NCBI GenBank assembly: GCA_047967505.1
Contig: CM106541.1
DNA from: Dipteris shenzhenensis
Lineage: Eukaryota > Polypodiophyta > Polypodiopsida > Gleicheniales
Reading direction: 5' to 3' (one strand)
DNA length: 64,000 nucleotides
Both the position numbers and the translations under genes were made by a program. Under the pieces are notes generated by a model that saw only the letters and a list, made by a program, of their open reading frames with translations, ran no database searches and had not been told where the DNA came from. Positions 44,656 through 55,414 of the stretch are shown here, piece after piece; the stretch's first letter is position 1; each line of letters opens with the position of its first letter.

Positions 44656-46174
44656 GAATTTAGGCAATCCTGCAACAATATTTTGGGCTTGCATTGATTT
44701 AAGTCGCTGTATATTAACATGACCAATGCGTTTTTGCCAGATATCAATATCTGCAACTACACCGGTCCCATGTGCAAACATTGCTGCACTCAATTCAGGC
44801 ATGTCTGCATCCAACGTAAACATCCTGCCCTTCTTCTTTCCTTTTGCTATCAAGTGACCGTTATTTTTCATATCCTCAACAAAGCATCCATGAGGATTAA
44901 ATCTAACCTGCAAGCCCTGCTCAACCATTTGACCAACAGAAACCAGGTTCTTGGTGATGTTCGAGACATGAAATACATCAGACAAGTATTTCTTTTTCCC
45001 ATCCTGCATAGACAAAGGAATTTTGCCAATCTGCACAATAGGATGTGCAGTATCATCACCAGTCTCCACAAATCCTGGTTTTTCCATTTTTCTTGCATCC
45101 TGCATCCATTCAGCGTGACCTGTCATGTGGTTTGATGCACCTGAGTCAACATACCACACATCATTGCTTTCTTCTGCACTTGTTACAGAATTTGTCATAT
45201 GCTGCACCATAAACAAATGCTCATTTCTGTCATCACCCTGTCTACTAGAGGATGCATAATTGCCTTGCTGCAATTTTCCATTCATAATGTCATTCTGCTT
45301 TTTATAGCAGTCCTTAGCCATATGACCCATTTTGCCACAATAGTAGCATTCAATATTGCTGTTTACATTTTGGCCTCTCTGCCATCCACCACGGCCTCTT
45401 TGGCTCCCCCTGCCTCTAGAGTTACCACGTCCTCCTGCATAGGACTCGTTTTCTTGCATTTGCTGCATATTCTGATTTCTACCACGGCCTGCAGATCGGC
45501 CTCCTCTACCTCTGCCTCTACCTCTGCCAGCATTTGAGTAGAAGACAGTTTCTTTTGAAGTCCCTGCTAAAGAAGATGTACCACCATTTCTCTGCTCTTC
45601 AGAAATTAGAAGAGCAATCAACTCCTCAAAATCAGGAAATTTTTCACGGACGGCAATGGATGTTCGAAACTGTGCATAATCCTTTCCTAGACCATTCAAG
45701 GTCACAGAAACCAAATCGTCATCATCCACTGGCGACCCAATGGAAGCAAGTGCATCTGCAATTTTCTTCACTTTCATGTGGTAGTCATTTATGCTCAAAT
45801 TTTCTCTCTGCACATTGTGCAACTCCTGTTTGAGTTGCATTTTCCTGGCTTGCGTATTTGTGCTGGTACATTTTTGCCAAAGTATCCCATGCCTCCTTTG
45901 GCGCATTTGCATCCTGAATATGCACAATCATGGAGTCCGAAATACTGATAGACAGCCAGTACATAACTTTCCTGGCTCTCTCATGCCATCCTTTAAATGC
46001 CTGCATTTCCTGTTGACTGGGAACATTAGGAAGAACAGGTTCTTCTTCATTTCCTGTAATGAACTCCCAATAGCCTTTTCCCATCAAGAAATTCGTCATT
46101 CTAAACTTCCATGCCTGGAAGTTGTTCTTGTCAAGCTTTTCAGTGACAATCTGTGAAAGAGAATCAGATGCCAT
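44656..46174 (-). pseudogene. copia B gag-protease, frameshifted and truncated
   Basis: Starts MASDSLSQIVTEKLDKNNF (46174). One extra base near 45865 (GTACCAGCAC where A has GTACAGCAC) shifts the frame after KMY. From there the second frame carries the rest of gag, RGRGRGGRSAGRGRNQNMQQ, the CCHC knuckle CYYCGKMGHMAKDC (~45310-45355), protease WYVDSGASNHMTGH (~45120-45160) and DIWQKRIGHVNIQRL. It stops inside the transposon end with a short foreign tail (LGGVT). Apart from these two breaks it is better preserved than A, with the CAG codons intact. Confidence 0.88.
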
Positions 46175-46655
46175 TACAGAACACTGCAAAGAACACAGTT
46201 TTTGCCTCACACGAGCAGATCTGCAAAACTGACGAAAGTGGTATTTCACCACATAGTCACTTCCTAGTGACGATTTTGCATCAACAGGCAACAAGCATGA
46301 GTCTGCAACTCCCAATATCTCTGCACACAGGCATACGATGCAATTTCTGTGGCAACTTTCCACCGACTAGTTGCGCAGTGGTCGCACAACAAAAAACAGG
46401 GCCTTTTTTTGAGTGCCTGGGAAGAACTTCCGCCTTCAAAACGGGCCCCGAAACGGCCTCAAATCAGAAAAATAAAGTCACACCGCGAAGGGCGTCTCAA
46501 TCTGAGACAGTGCACTCTTGCACTTCTGGCTGTGCTACCTGCAGAGATTTGCTCCCAAACTCGAAATAGGAAAGCAACACTGGTCCTCTTACCAGGACAC
46601 CACGAACTTGGCTTGCTTTCTTGAGCTCCTTACCACGAACAAGGCTCTGATACCA

Positions 46656-47017
46656 TGTGAAGATTGTGGGAGAGAGGGAAGGAGTCTCACTTGAGGCTTT
46701 CTCACAATCACAATGGGGGAATACACACAAAGGTGGAGGCTGAAAAATAGTTTTCCTCTTCTTAGTTGTGTAAGCCAAAAGAACTCTAGTACAAAGAAAT
46801 AGAAGAACCCTATATGTGGGTCTCAAACCAAACTCAACTAACTAAGGTGGCATACTAACTGAGCCACAAACTAGAGTAGATAAGGATAGCTGTCATCCAG
46901 CTATTATTCGTGGTCGTGGGCGGTGTACCAACCGCATCCCCAGCTAACAAGTCGGTGACATAAATACACAACGGTCACCCTGGCATATCGCGAGTGGAGC
47001 AGCTCGATATCTCAACA
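46656..47017 (-). repeat. 5' LTR of copia B
   Basis: TG..CA ends; homologous to the LTRs of A and C. It includes small insertions relative to A, such as a duplicated CGTGGT near 46910. Confidence 0.9.
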
Positions 47018-47035
47018 AGGGATACAATGTACCAC

Positions 47036-47660
47036 ACTTGGCACCTCTTGCCAAAACCATAGAGCCCTTCTAAATTTTCCAACTCTAAAAGCCAAAGGTG
47101 GTCTGAAAACTAGCATCATTTAGCTCACCTACTGAAATGAGACTCTTGGTCACCTTAGAAAAAAAACTAGACCCATGTCTCACATTTTTCAAAAAAAAAT
47201 TAGACCCATTTTTAAAAGAAAACTTTATGTCATTTGCTCCCACTATGTCACACTCCAAGATGCACACAACCTGTCTTTCCACTGTCATAACTGGAAAACC
47301 ATTCCCTATGGGGAGTAACATGGAATGAAGCACCAAAATCCAAAATCCAATCCTCGTAATATGCATCATCTGAAGTGATAAGCAACTTTGTAGGGAGACT
47401 AGATATGAAGAGAATGTCATCGTCACTATCATCTAACTGCATTGATCTCCTTGATCTTCACTTTTCCTTTGTCCTCCCTTGGACTCTCTTCCTTCTTATT
47501 TGCACCCCAATTGGCATTCTTTTTCTTATCCTTTTGCTCTCTTTTCAGCTTGTAGCATTCTTTTTTCATGTGTTGCCATAACACTCAATGTTCCATGCCC
47601 TGGATTTGCTATGAGAGTTTCCTCTTTCTTGGGACTTCCCCCTGAACTGTGATCCATCAC
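47036..47660 (-). pseudogene. Fragment of a third copia family (D): gag knuckle to protease
   Basis: On the complement, read right to left: SQERGNSHSKSRAWNIECYG, then KKECYKLKREQKDKKKNANW (a CCHC knuckle with a break), then DWILDFGASFHVTPHREWFS (protease, with DFG where DSG is expected), then VCILECDIVGANDIKFSF and SLISVGELND. This order is that of Tnt1/Retrofit-type copia gag-pol, a different family from A-C. It joins gypsy E integrase at about 47655 with no visible boundary signal and abuts the copia B LTR on the left. Confidence 0.75.
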
Positions 47661-48741
47661 GCACAAAGAAAGGCTTGAGGTAGCGCTTGTTGATCACCTT
47701 CTTGCCATATGGTTCATGCAGCTCCTGAACTTGTACAGACCCATTGCTACGTTCTTTGATGACTTTGTATGGACCAGCCCACAGTGGCAGAAACTTCTTA
47801 TCCATTTGGTGGTCCAATCTGTTATCAAAGCATAGCACAACATCCCCCTCAGCAAAGTGTCTTACCCATCCCTTGCGAATCTTAGCATCCAATCGGGCCT
47901 TTTGTCGATTCTTTTGGATCTCTGTTTGGTGTAGTGCAAGGCGTCGGGTCTCATCTAACTTCTCAAGTTGTACCAATCTGGCCTCTACATGTTCATCTTC
48001 TATCATCCTCTGTTCTTGCGCCAATCTCAAGGCTGGAATCTCTATCTCAAGTGGTAAAACTGCCTCAGTCCCATACACCAACTCAAAAGGGGTGTGACCT
48101 GTAGATGTTTTATGAGTGATGTTGTAAGCCCACACTGCTTCAGTGACCTTCTGATCCCATTGGCTCCTATTCCCTACGGCCATTTTTCCTATGGTTTTAC
48201 AGAGGAGGCCATTGGTCCGCTCTGTTTGACCCATGGATGCTGGATAATAGATGCTAGAAGTGTGATGATCAATGCCCATGCGATCCATGAGTAACTCCAC
48301 TGCTTCATTTAAGAATGGACTCCCATGGTCAGAGACTATCTCCATGGGTGTCCCAAACCTTGTGCAGATACGTTCAAATATGAAACTTGAAACTGCCTTG
48401 CCATTTGCAGTAGAGAGAGCGATAGCTTCAGCCCACTTAGTGACATACTGAGTGGCTACCAAAAGATACTTCTTTTTGCGGGCAGTCATGGGCAAGGGCC
48501 CGACAAAATCTATTCCCCACTTTTGAAACGGATGGATGGACATCACTGGGTGATGTTGCCCGGGACGCAAATCCTTCCTACCGAAGAATTGACATGGTTC
48601 ACAGGTTTTGCAATACAAAGTGACATCCTTGAACAATGTCGGCCAATAGTATCCAGCATGTAAAATCTTCTTAGCTGTATAGTCACTGGCATAGTGGCCT
48701 CCACAAAACCCATCATGATAATGCTTCAATACCTTAGGCAC
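47656..48741 (-). pseudogene. gypsy E integrase
   Basis: The complement encodes an H2C2 zinc finger (HHDGFCGGHYASDYT..CKTCEPC), then the DDE core with D in GIDFVGPLP, D in IVSDHGSPF and E in QTERTNG, then the C-terminal GPY-type segment (LPLWAGPYKVI). No chromodomain is seen after YLKPFF. The frame starts near 48741 through a one-base shift relative to the RNase H frame (LYRQG / LRQAIDADEVPKVL). The last ~20 residues of this frame, after YLKPFF, belong to the copia D fragment. Integrase inserts the cDNA into the genome; here the upstream shift and loss of the 3' LTR make it nonfunctional as part of the element. Confidence 0.88.
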
Positions 48742-49679
48742 TTCATCTGCATCAATGGCCTGTCTGAGTACCCCATCATGCCTTGACGGTACAACACCCC
48801 ATCAAGGAGGGTGTAGCGCCTACTATCTCTGCGGATCTTCTTTCTCTCATAGCTTGTACTTTCTGAAGGAAAGGAGAAAGCGGTCAAAAACTTATATATA
48901 CCACCATACCAAGGATCCCCAACTTCTATGGCTACTACCAGGGTTACATCCAGGCACTCCTCTAAATCAATCAAAGCATTCTTCAAGTTGGAACAACCCC
49001 CTTTTACAATTTTGAAAGAAAAATCATATTCTTGTAGAACTGCCAACCATTTGGCCAACCGGCCCATGGGATTTGGTGATTGAAGAACCTGCTTTGCAAG
49101 ACCAGTGTCAGTGAGTATAAAGAAGGACCTTCCAGCCACATAATGCTTAAATTTCTCAATGCAAAACATCAAAGACAAGGCATGCTTGTCGGCCTCGGAA
49201 TAGCGTCGCTCAGTGTCGAGCAATTGTCGAGAAGAAAATCGAACGGGATACATGAACCGATCCTCCCCTTGCTGGAGAAGAATACCTGCCAGAGTGTGCT
49301 CTCCAAACCCAGGATTGATATAGAAGGTCTTTGACCAGTCTGGATTGCGTAGAATGGGTTCTGAAGCCAGAGCAGTCTTGATTTATGCAAACCCATGATC
49401 ACAATCCTCATTCCAAGAGAAATCAACCCCATCTTTTAATAGCATAGTCATGGGCCGTGTCAAAGCAGCATACTGATCAATGAAGCGGCGATAGTATCCT
49501 GCTAGATTGACAAATGAGCGTACCTGACGTTTGGTTGTAGGTGGGGAGAGCTTGAGGATGGCTTCTACCTTCTCGGGGTCAGGCTTGATGCCCTCAGATG
49601 AGACAACATGTCCCAATAACCTCCCTTGAGTGGCTCCAATGGTGCATTTCTCAAGGGTTGAGACTGCCATTTGCATCAT
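48726..49679 (-). pseudogene. gypsy E reverse transcriptase connection and RNase H
   Basis: Two frames in line: 49679-49383 (KCTIGATQGRLLGHVVSSEG, the end of RT and the tether) and 49382-48726 (RNase H: FSSRQLLDTERRYSEADKHA and KHYVAGRSFFILTDTGLAKQ). They are separated by a TAA at 49382-49384 where sister copy F has CAA, i.e. a glutamine codon mutated to stop. The RNase H acidic residues (E in ERRYSEAD, D in LTDTG) can be seen. Confidence 0.85.
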
Positions 49680-50841
49680 TGACCCTTTGGAAGGCCAATC
49701 TAACCTTCATGATGTGCTCCTTACGTGATGAGAATATACAGAAATCATCTAAAAACACCTCCAAGAAATCCCCCAAATAAGGAGCAAACACCATCTGCAT
49801 GAATCTTTGAAAGGTGGCAGGAGCATTGGTGAGGCCAAATGGCATTACTTTGAATGCAAATGTCCCCAAGGGTGTGGCAAATGTGGTTTTAAGCACATCT
49901 TCCTCGGCAATTCTGATTTGATAAAACCCAGAATAACCATCACAGAAAGTATACATCTCATGTCCACTTACCTTCTCAAGAATGAGGTCTTGAAAGGGTA
50001 GAGGATGATGATCCCTCTTGGTGGCAGCATTGAGCTTCTTATAGTCAATGCAGACCCGCCACTTGTTGTTTTTCTTTGGGATGACTACCACTGGTGAAAC
50101 CCATTCAGTATTGTGAACCAGAACAATAAACCCAGCCTCTACAAGCTTCTGCAACTCTGATCGCAAAGCGTCGATTTGTAGGGGCCCTAATCTCTGATAC
50201 TTTTGAGCCACAGGCTTTGCATCAGGCTTCAGCTCTATCTTGTGCTCTATGGCAGTCACATGGCGAAGGTGGTGGTAGCTAGTTGCAAAGAGGTCAGGGA
50301 AATCTTTGAACATTTCAAGAAACTCATCTTTCTCACCCGGAGTGAGGTCTGGAGAAAGCATTGATTCGAGCTGTTGAGGACTAGCTGTTATCTTTTCTGT
50401 AGGTGGCAGGGTCGGAGACACCCCCATCATGTAAACTTCCTCCTCTGAGAATTCCTCCCCCCCGTCTGATTTTTCCATGGACTCAGACACTGAAGATGAG
50501 AGAGTATCACTGTCATGCTCCTCTTCTTCTTCCGGTTCCATGGCACCAGGTTGCACAGGGATTTTCTCCTTGGAAGCACCAAAAGACATGTGTCCTGTCT
50601 TCCAATAGCTGACTGCATCACTTTTTCTCAACCATGGTCTCCCGAGTATGGCAGGGTAACTTCTGCCTGTATCTTCAATGTCCACTACATAGAAATTGAC
50701 AGTGGTGGTCAGCCCGTTGACAGTGATGGGCAAATCCTCAATGACTCCCATGGTGGCGAGTCGTCGACCATCTGCAACCTTGATTCGAGTGGAGGAATGC
50801 CTTGTACATTTCAAATTCAATTTCTTCATGATGCGGGGCAA
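49651..50841 (-). pseudogene. gypsy E protease and reverse transcriptase
   Basis: The N-terminal part is the end of the retropepsin domain (AILGRPWLRK), then an acidic linker (EPEEEEEHDSDT), then RT with VVVIPKKNNKWRVCIDYKKL, FCDGYSGFYQI, KVMPFGLTNAPATFQRFM and the catalytic box FLDDFCIF (YxDD variant FLDD). The protease active-site segment lies upstream, near 50850-50900 (VDVIIDNCPAS), in the gag frame. The frame is lost at the end by one extra base near 49663, where copy F reads through. Confidence 0.88.
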
Positions 50842-52232
50842 TTATCTATGATGACATCTACTGTGTGTGGGTGCCGATCAATTTCTTCAGAGATAGAAGA
50901 TACCTCTCGTACCTTTCCCTTTTTCTTACTCTTCCTTGTTGAGAGACCTTGCTGCAGCTCACGTCTCACCTTAGGGCTTAATGCTATTAGTTGAGGGAGT
51001 GTGATGCTCAAAGAACGATGAGCAAGGTCTTGAACGACCGAATAGTCCTCTTGCCCTGAGCCGATGGGAAAATCTGAGGGTGACCACTTACTCCTGCGAG
51101 ATCTTTTAGTCTTCTCTGTTGGTGGGTCTGCCATCTCAGCGTCTAAGGGCTCTGAGAAGGACACCTTCTTCCTGGGGCGGCCCGGTCCACGGTTTAGAGA
51201 GGGGTCCGAGGTAGCACGAGTTCTTTTCCCGAGATCAAAGATCTCCACATCAGAATCCTCAGTGCCCGATTCACTTAGAAGATTCACCCTTGGAATATTG
51301 GGGCATTCTGTGCGATAATGACCCTTTTGGTGGCACTCGTAGCATACAACATTAGCACGATCTCTTGGAGGGCGGTTGGCTTGATTTCTGATGCCCACCA
51401 TCTCAAGCCGAAGATCATTCAGGGCCTTGGCTAGGTCATTGACTCCAGGTTCTATTGCAGGGGAGGCCTCTTTAGTTGGAGGGGCCACGGGAGTAGAGAG
51501 GAGGGGGGCTCGTGGGTGAGGATGGGGAAATCTTCGAGGCGGAGGATGAGGATATCCACCTTGTTGAGGGTAAGCAGCTAAGGGAGGACCATACATCTGA
51601 GGTGGAGGCGGTGGATACATCCCTGAGGGGTGGGGGTATGCCCCTGAGTTAGACCCCCCAGGTTGTTGTTGCAGGAATGGAGGGGGATGTGGAGGGACAA
51701 TCGTCTTCTTTGAAGCGGGGTCAGACTGAACTTTGTCAAACTTTTGAGCAATCTCATGTGCTAGCACCATAGTTTCTGGATTCTCCCATTTAAGCTTGAG
51801 GCGGAATTCATCACTCGCTCCTGCTATAAGGTAGCCCAGCACATGCTGAGTCATTCCAGCTCGAAACCCGGCATTGTCCTCCTATGTGGCAATCAAACGG
51901 TCCAGGAGCACGGCCGCTCGATCCACATATTGACGTGCCGTCTCACCTTCTGACTGCTTCAAATTTGCCACCTGCAGGTACACATTCTCCGGCTCCTCTT
52001 CTTTGCCGAAATACTCAATCATTGCTGCTGTCAACCTTGGCCAGCTTTGGCGAACATCTTCGGTTTGCTTCTCATACCAAACTTGTGCCAAACCTTCTAG
52101 AAATGTGGGGAGAACCAATAGCCATCTGTCTTCAGTAAGAAAGTTGAGAGAAACACAACGGCGCTTGAAAGCCACAAGATACTCATTTGGATTTTCTTCT
52201 ACCCGTCCACAAAACACGGGAATGTCAGCCAT
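50826..52232 (-). pseudogene. gypsy E gag (one stop)
   Basis: Start ATG 52230-52232: MADIPVFCGRVEENPNEYLV, a retrotransposon gag domain with the conserved FxGxxxENPxEYL and W..YF features. A TAG at 51879-51881 replaces a glutamine codon (ATxEDNAGFRAG) and the frame stays open to 50826. After a Pro-rich linker (about 51480-51720) comes the CCHC knuckle CYECHQKGHYRTEC (~51305-51350), and then a basic region. The start of the protease (DVIIDNC) overlaps the end of this frame. Confidence 0.88.
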
Positions 52233-52589
52233 GCTTGGAAGATGGGAAAGAGGGGCTTATCTATGGACGAACAATAGTAAGAGGAAGCTTGAACTGAAAA
52301 TCGGGTGAAGATACATCCAAAAAGCACACATAGGCAGGGTAAGGTGTCACTGGTGTAGTGTGAAATATTACACGAGAAGAATCTTCAGCATAGAATAGCA
52401 CATAGACAATCTTAAAAGGACCAATCCTCATGATATCACTTTGATCATTACACGCGAGGGTTAGAGGTGCGGCGTCGCATGAGGTTGTTCATCAAGGCAA
52501 ACAAGAATGCCATGACAAATGTCAACAGTTGGAGAGCTTGCACATCACCTTCAGCTTCTTCCAGTTCTTGTAGTCGCCATTCTATTTCT

Positions 52590-52835
52590 TCAAGGGGTGT
52601 GCGGTCTGGCATCCTTCTTTTGAGAAATGTCCTTGAGAACCCTCCTGATGGTCTGCCGAAGTCGGTGAACTCGTATCAAGTAGGCCCAACACTTAGTTTC
52701 ATGATGACCACAACCTTTGCATTCCTTACAAATGATCACCCTCCTTTGTGGCTTGCGGCTTGGTTGGGGTGGCGCTTCCACTCGCGTCATGCGTGATTGA
52801 AATACAAGCTTCACGTGCCAAGAAATCAGCAACAA
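52590..52835 (-). CDS. CCHC zinc-knuckle ORF overlapping the 5' RNase H of gypsy E
   Basis: An 81-codon frame overlapping the end of the RNase H frame by ~110 bases, one base out of register. It contains CKECKGCGHHETKC, which fits the CX2CX4HX4C zinc knuckle exactly, flanked by basic residues (PSRKPQRRV, RLRQTIRRV). A shift between frames, by mutation or programmed slippage, would fuse it to the RNase H. It is separate from the gag knuckle at ~51.33 kb. Confidence 0.5.
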   Translation of the reverse strand: MLLISWHVKLVFQSRMTRVEAPPQPSRKPQRRVIICKECKGCGHHETKCWAYLIRVHRLRQTIRRVLKDISQKKDARPHTP

Positions 52836-53220
52836 GATTTCGAGCTCGAGGGATATGCTGAATTTTTACCTCTTCAAATTGGTTGCAAAGTTCCAAGGCT
52901 TGTTGATGTCGTGGAACCAAGCCTTTGCTCCGCACCTTCCACCTTCCACTAACTTGTTCACACACTAGTTGAGAATCTCCTTGCACCTCCAATTGCTTGG
53001 CATGATGTTCTTGTGCCTTTTGTAACCCAAAAATGAGCGTCGAGTACTCAGCTTGATTGCAAGTACTTGCGGGCGAAGACTTGCTGTAACAAAACTCTTC
53101 ACCACTCGGTGAAGTGAGCTTCACACCCACGCCAGCCGCCTTGGTCGAAGGTTTGTAAGCTCCATCAAATTGAAGAATCCAAGATGTCATCACACCAAGA
53201 CGAGAATTCGGACATCCCAA
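52726..53220 (-). CDS. Extra RNase H (plant/archaeal-type RNase HI) 5' of gag in gypsy E
   Basis: A 164-codon open frame encoding a full RNase HI-like fold. It contains LQFDGAYKPSTKAAGVGVKL (first catalytic Asp), STCNQAEYSTLIFGLQKAQE (Glu), EVQGDSQLVCEQV (second Asp) and HIPRARNLVADFLAREA (last Asp), so the DEDD set is complete. This is the RVT_3/'archaeal-like' type, distinct from the gypsy RNase H within pol at ~49 kb. Tat-lineage gypsy elements are known to have gained such a second RNase H, usually described next to integrase or RT; here it lies on the 5' side of gag on the same strand. It is open throughout while pol is broken. Confidence 0.75.
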   Translation of the reverse strand: MGCPNSRLGVMTSWILQFDGAYKPSTKAAGVGVKLTSPSGEEFCYSKSSPASTCNQAEYSTLIFGLQKAQEHHAKQLEVQGDSQLVCEQVSGRWKVRSKGLVPRHQQALELCNQFEEVKIQHIPRARNLVADFLAREACISITHDASGSATPTKPQATKEGDHL

Positions 53221-53413
53221 GTTTCTCGGTAGTCCAAGATAGGTAGGAGGAGAGGGTGGGGAGAATTCAACACTTGAGCCAAACGTTCAGCACCAAATAA
53301 ACTTGCAATTCTTTGTTGATAGTTTATCTTAAGCCCAAAAAGAATTACAATTTGAAGCTCGAAATGAGGCACAAAAGGCTGATTAGGTACAAATGGATTC
53401 CTTGGTCAAAACA

Positions 53414-53857
53414 TTACCAACCATAGCCAAGGCCTAGAAACCTTTGTAATGAGATTGTGAAATTATAACCATTCAGGACGAGCTTTTCCACAGGAATCAA
53501 CAAGCAGATGCGCCAAATCTCCCCCCAAGCTTGGGGAACATCCCACCCTTCGAAGAAGGAAACCGTTTTGATTACCTCTGAAGCAGCAAGTAGTTCGATC
53601 ACTGCACAATGAGTAGAAGTAAAGTCAAAATCCTCCCAGCGTATCAGTAGTTCGTCACCCTGAATCATCCACGGTGTGTCATTCCACCCGTCATCACCAT
53701 CAATAATGCACTGGACAATCAGCCGTTGAAGGTCGACATGAAGATCAAGGAATACATCTCGTGCATTGGTAGCCGTAAGGTGCGGAGGAACAGGCACCAA
53801 TTCCTTAAACGCGTCGAGAAGTGACATAAATGTCCACCCTTCTCGTGAGGCGTGCAT
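53414..53857 (-). CDS. Unknown ORF in the gypsy E leader (147 aa)
   Basis: A complete frame starting at 53857 with MHASREGWTFMSLLDAFKEL and ending YGW-stop. Rich in Trp, Leu and Asp (IIDGDDGWNDTPWMIQGDEL, WDVPQAWGEIWRICLL). No family is recognised. It precedes the RNase H frame by ~190 bp in the same orientation, so it may be an extra element gene, or part of a captured host gene with the RNase H. Confidence 0.4.
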   Translation of the reverse strand: MHASREGWTFMSLLDAFKELVPVPPHLTATNARDVFLDLHVDLQRLIVQCIIDGDDGWNDTPWMIQGDELLIRWEDFDFTSTHCAVIELLAASEVIKTVSFFEGWDVPQAWGEIWRICLLIPVEKLVLNGYNFTISLQRFLGLGYGW

Positions 53858-54029
53858 CCGTGAAGTGGGCTTGGAGAAGTTCTGAATTGGCGATCTAGCA
53901 AGAGAAGTGGATAGAGAATATAAAATGAAATATTTTTGCTTTTTACATCAAGAGCAAACTCCTTATGGTTAGAGAGTTACAGCTCCCGCAATTTTAATAA
54001 ATGAATAAAAATCATTACATTTTTACCAC

Positions 54030-54112
54030 TTCCAACTTGCTGGCCCAATGATAAGACTTTCTTTTGTGAAGGGGGAGGTCTTGGGTTCCAATCCTACTCT
54101 TTAATAAAAAGA
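54030..54112 (+). mobile_element. tRNA-like/SINE-like insertion in the gypsy E leader
   Basis: The segment contains TGGCCCAATGATAAGACTTT (A-box-like) and GGTCTTGGGTTCCAATCC (B-box GGTTCNANTCC), with ~35 bp between, followed by TTTAATAAAAAG. This is the head structure of plant tRNA-derived SINEs. No target duplication was identified. Confidence 0.5.
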
Positions 54113-54113
54113 G

Positions 54114-54172
54114 AGGAGAGGAGAGGAGAAGGAGAAGAGAAAGAGAAAGAGAAAGAGAAGAAGAGAAGAGAT
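54114..54172 (+). repeat. (GA)n-rich tract
   Basis: GAGAGGAGAGGAGAAGG and AAGAGAAAGAGAAAG runs next to the SINE-like segment. After it, at 54225-54315, the phrase CAGTCCAGAGAACT followed by GCAGAAAACTGTCCG occurs twice. Confidence 0.7.
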
Positions 54173-54413
54173 AGGGGGGGCGCGGGATCTGCTGTTACTC
54201 TTTTGCAGGGGCTTAGGAAACAGCAGAGCAGTCCAGAGAACTGTCGCGCAGAAAACTGTCCGCAACCAGAAGTCGCGGCAGTCCAGAGAACTATCGTGCA
54301 GAAAACTGTCCGTAGCGAATGCACGCGCAGTAGCTTAGAAAGAGCACGGATGGTATAGTTTTGTTGATGTAACCCGTACAAATAGAAGATTCGCCAACAG
54401 CCGTGGAGATTTG

Positions 54414-54432
54414 TATCCCAGCAGCCACACCA
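54414..54432 (-). other. Candidate primer binding site of gypsy E
   Basis: The complement reads TGGTGTGGCTGCTGGGATA, 5 bp from the LTR. It parallels the Athila/Tat start TGGCGCCGTTGCCGGGGAT, here mutated at several positions. Confidence 0.5.
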
Positions 54433-54437
54433 AAACT

Positions 54438-55414
54438 TTTAGCCGGAAAAGAAACCGAGACCAAAGGCTAGAGACTAAGTATGGCGACGCTCAAAGGCCA
54501 TAGAGAAAAGGAGATCACGAGGGCGAAGGGATGTCATAAGGGTGAATAAGGAATTAGAAGTGGAGGGAAGGAAAAGGGAGACTATGACACAAGGGGAAAG
54601 GGAGAGTGGGAAGAGAAGCAAGTACATGATAGGAAGAGGAATGTTGAGATGTAGACATCAAGGGAAGTGAACCATACTTTATTGGAAAGGAGGGATGAGA
54701 GGGAAATATCAAAATACTAGCTAGGTGGCTTTACAAGAATGAGCGTGTCACATCAAGGAATTCCCCCTTCCTTTTATAGCCAAAAGAGGGGGTCTCTCCA
54801 CATTAATGTATCCTCCCACATGCATGGTGTGTGTGGAAAAGTCTCCCATGTGGGCTAGGTGGGTACGCACTCTCAATTGTATGCGACAACCCTTTGCCTC
54901 AATTTTTCCGCATAAATCAAGCCCCATATCTCAAGTTTATGATACTCCCTAGGTCTCTTCCAATTTTATAATAGGTTCAAACCTCTAGGAGGACAAGTGG
55001 AGGGTTGGCACAAGGAATCTTGCCACCTCGTCCTACTTTCCCCATTATTTAACTAGCTCTCTTTGTCCTTCTATACCTCCCCCACATGGGCCTATCCCAT
55101 ATGGAGGGAATAGCCATCTCCACCCATTTTATATTGCTTCTCCCTTGGACTTTGAGCCTTATCTCAATTATTGCATCCTAGGTGGAGGGGTGGCACATGG
55201 AGGAGCCATACCACCTTGCATTTTATAATATTACTATTATGGATTATGTACAACACACCTTATGGGTCCTCTTACATGGAAGGGTGGCACATGGTCATGC
55301 CTTGCCACCTCAACCTTGGGCCCTATGCACACCATATTTGATTATACTATTGCCACATATACAAACACACATACATATTAATGCCTTTTTCCTTAGACAA
55401 TTTTATCCATAACA
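54438..55414 (-). repeat. 5' LTR of gypsy E (~977 bp)
   Basis: Defined by alignment with the LTR parts of gypsy F (57651-58290 and 59817-60414). On the complement it begins TGTTATGGATAAAATTGTC. It contains a TATA box (GGCTATAAAAGGAAGGGGG, complement of ~54763-54782), which would place the transcription start within the LTR. Confidence 0.8.

Larger units (their letters stand above)
44656..47017 (-). mobile_element. Ty1/copia retrotransposon B, 5' part, truncated by a transposon
   Basis: Right to left: LTR 46656-47017 (362 bp, TG..CA), primer site complement at 46644-46655, leader, gag start at 46174, zinc knuckle, protease and GAG-pre-integrase. The copy ends at 44656, where the transposon terminus interrupts the codons for LPKF. 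The rest of pol and the second LTR are not present to the left. The right flank is AGGGA (47018-47022). Confidence 0.92.
47656..55414 (-). mobile_element. Ty3/gypsy retrotransposon E (Tat/Athila-like), 3' end lost
   Basis: Right to left: LTR 54438-55414, primer site 54414-54432, long leader (53858-54413, with a SINE-like insertion), ORF 53857-53414, RNase H 53220-52726, CCHC ORF 52835-52590, gag from 52232, protease, RT, RNase H, integrase to about 47660. The order RT-RNase H-integrase marks gypsy. The lack of a chromodomain, the long leader, the primer site related to that of Athila and the extra RNase H point to the Tat/Athila side. The 3' LTR is missing; the end is joined to a copia fragment. 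Confidence 0.85.

Noticed and set aside
55182-55412. Histidine-rich open frame in the gypsy LTR, repeated at 60182-60412
   Set aside because: It lies within the LTR on the strand opposite to the element, and is duplicated only because the LTR is.
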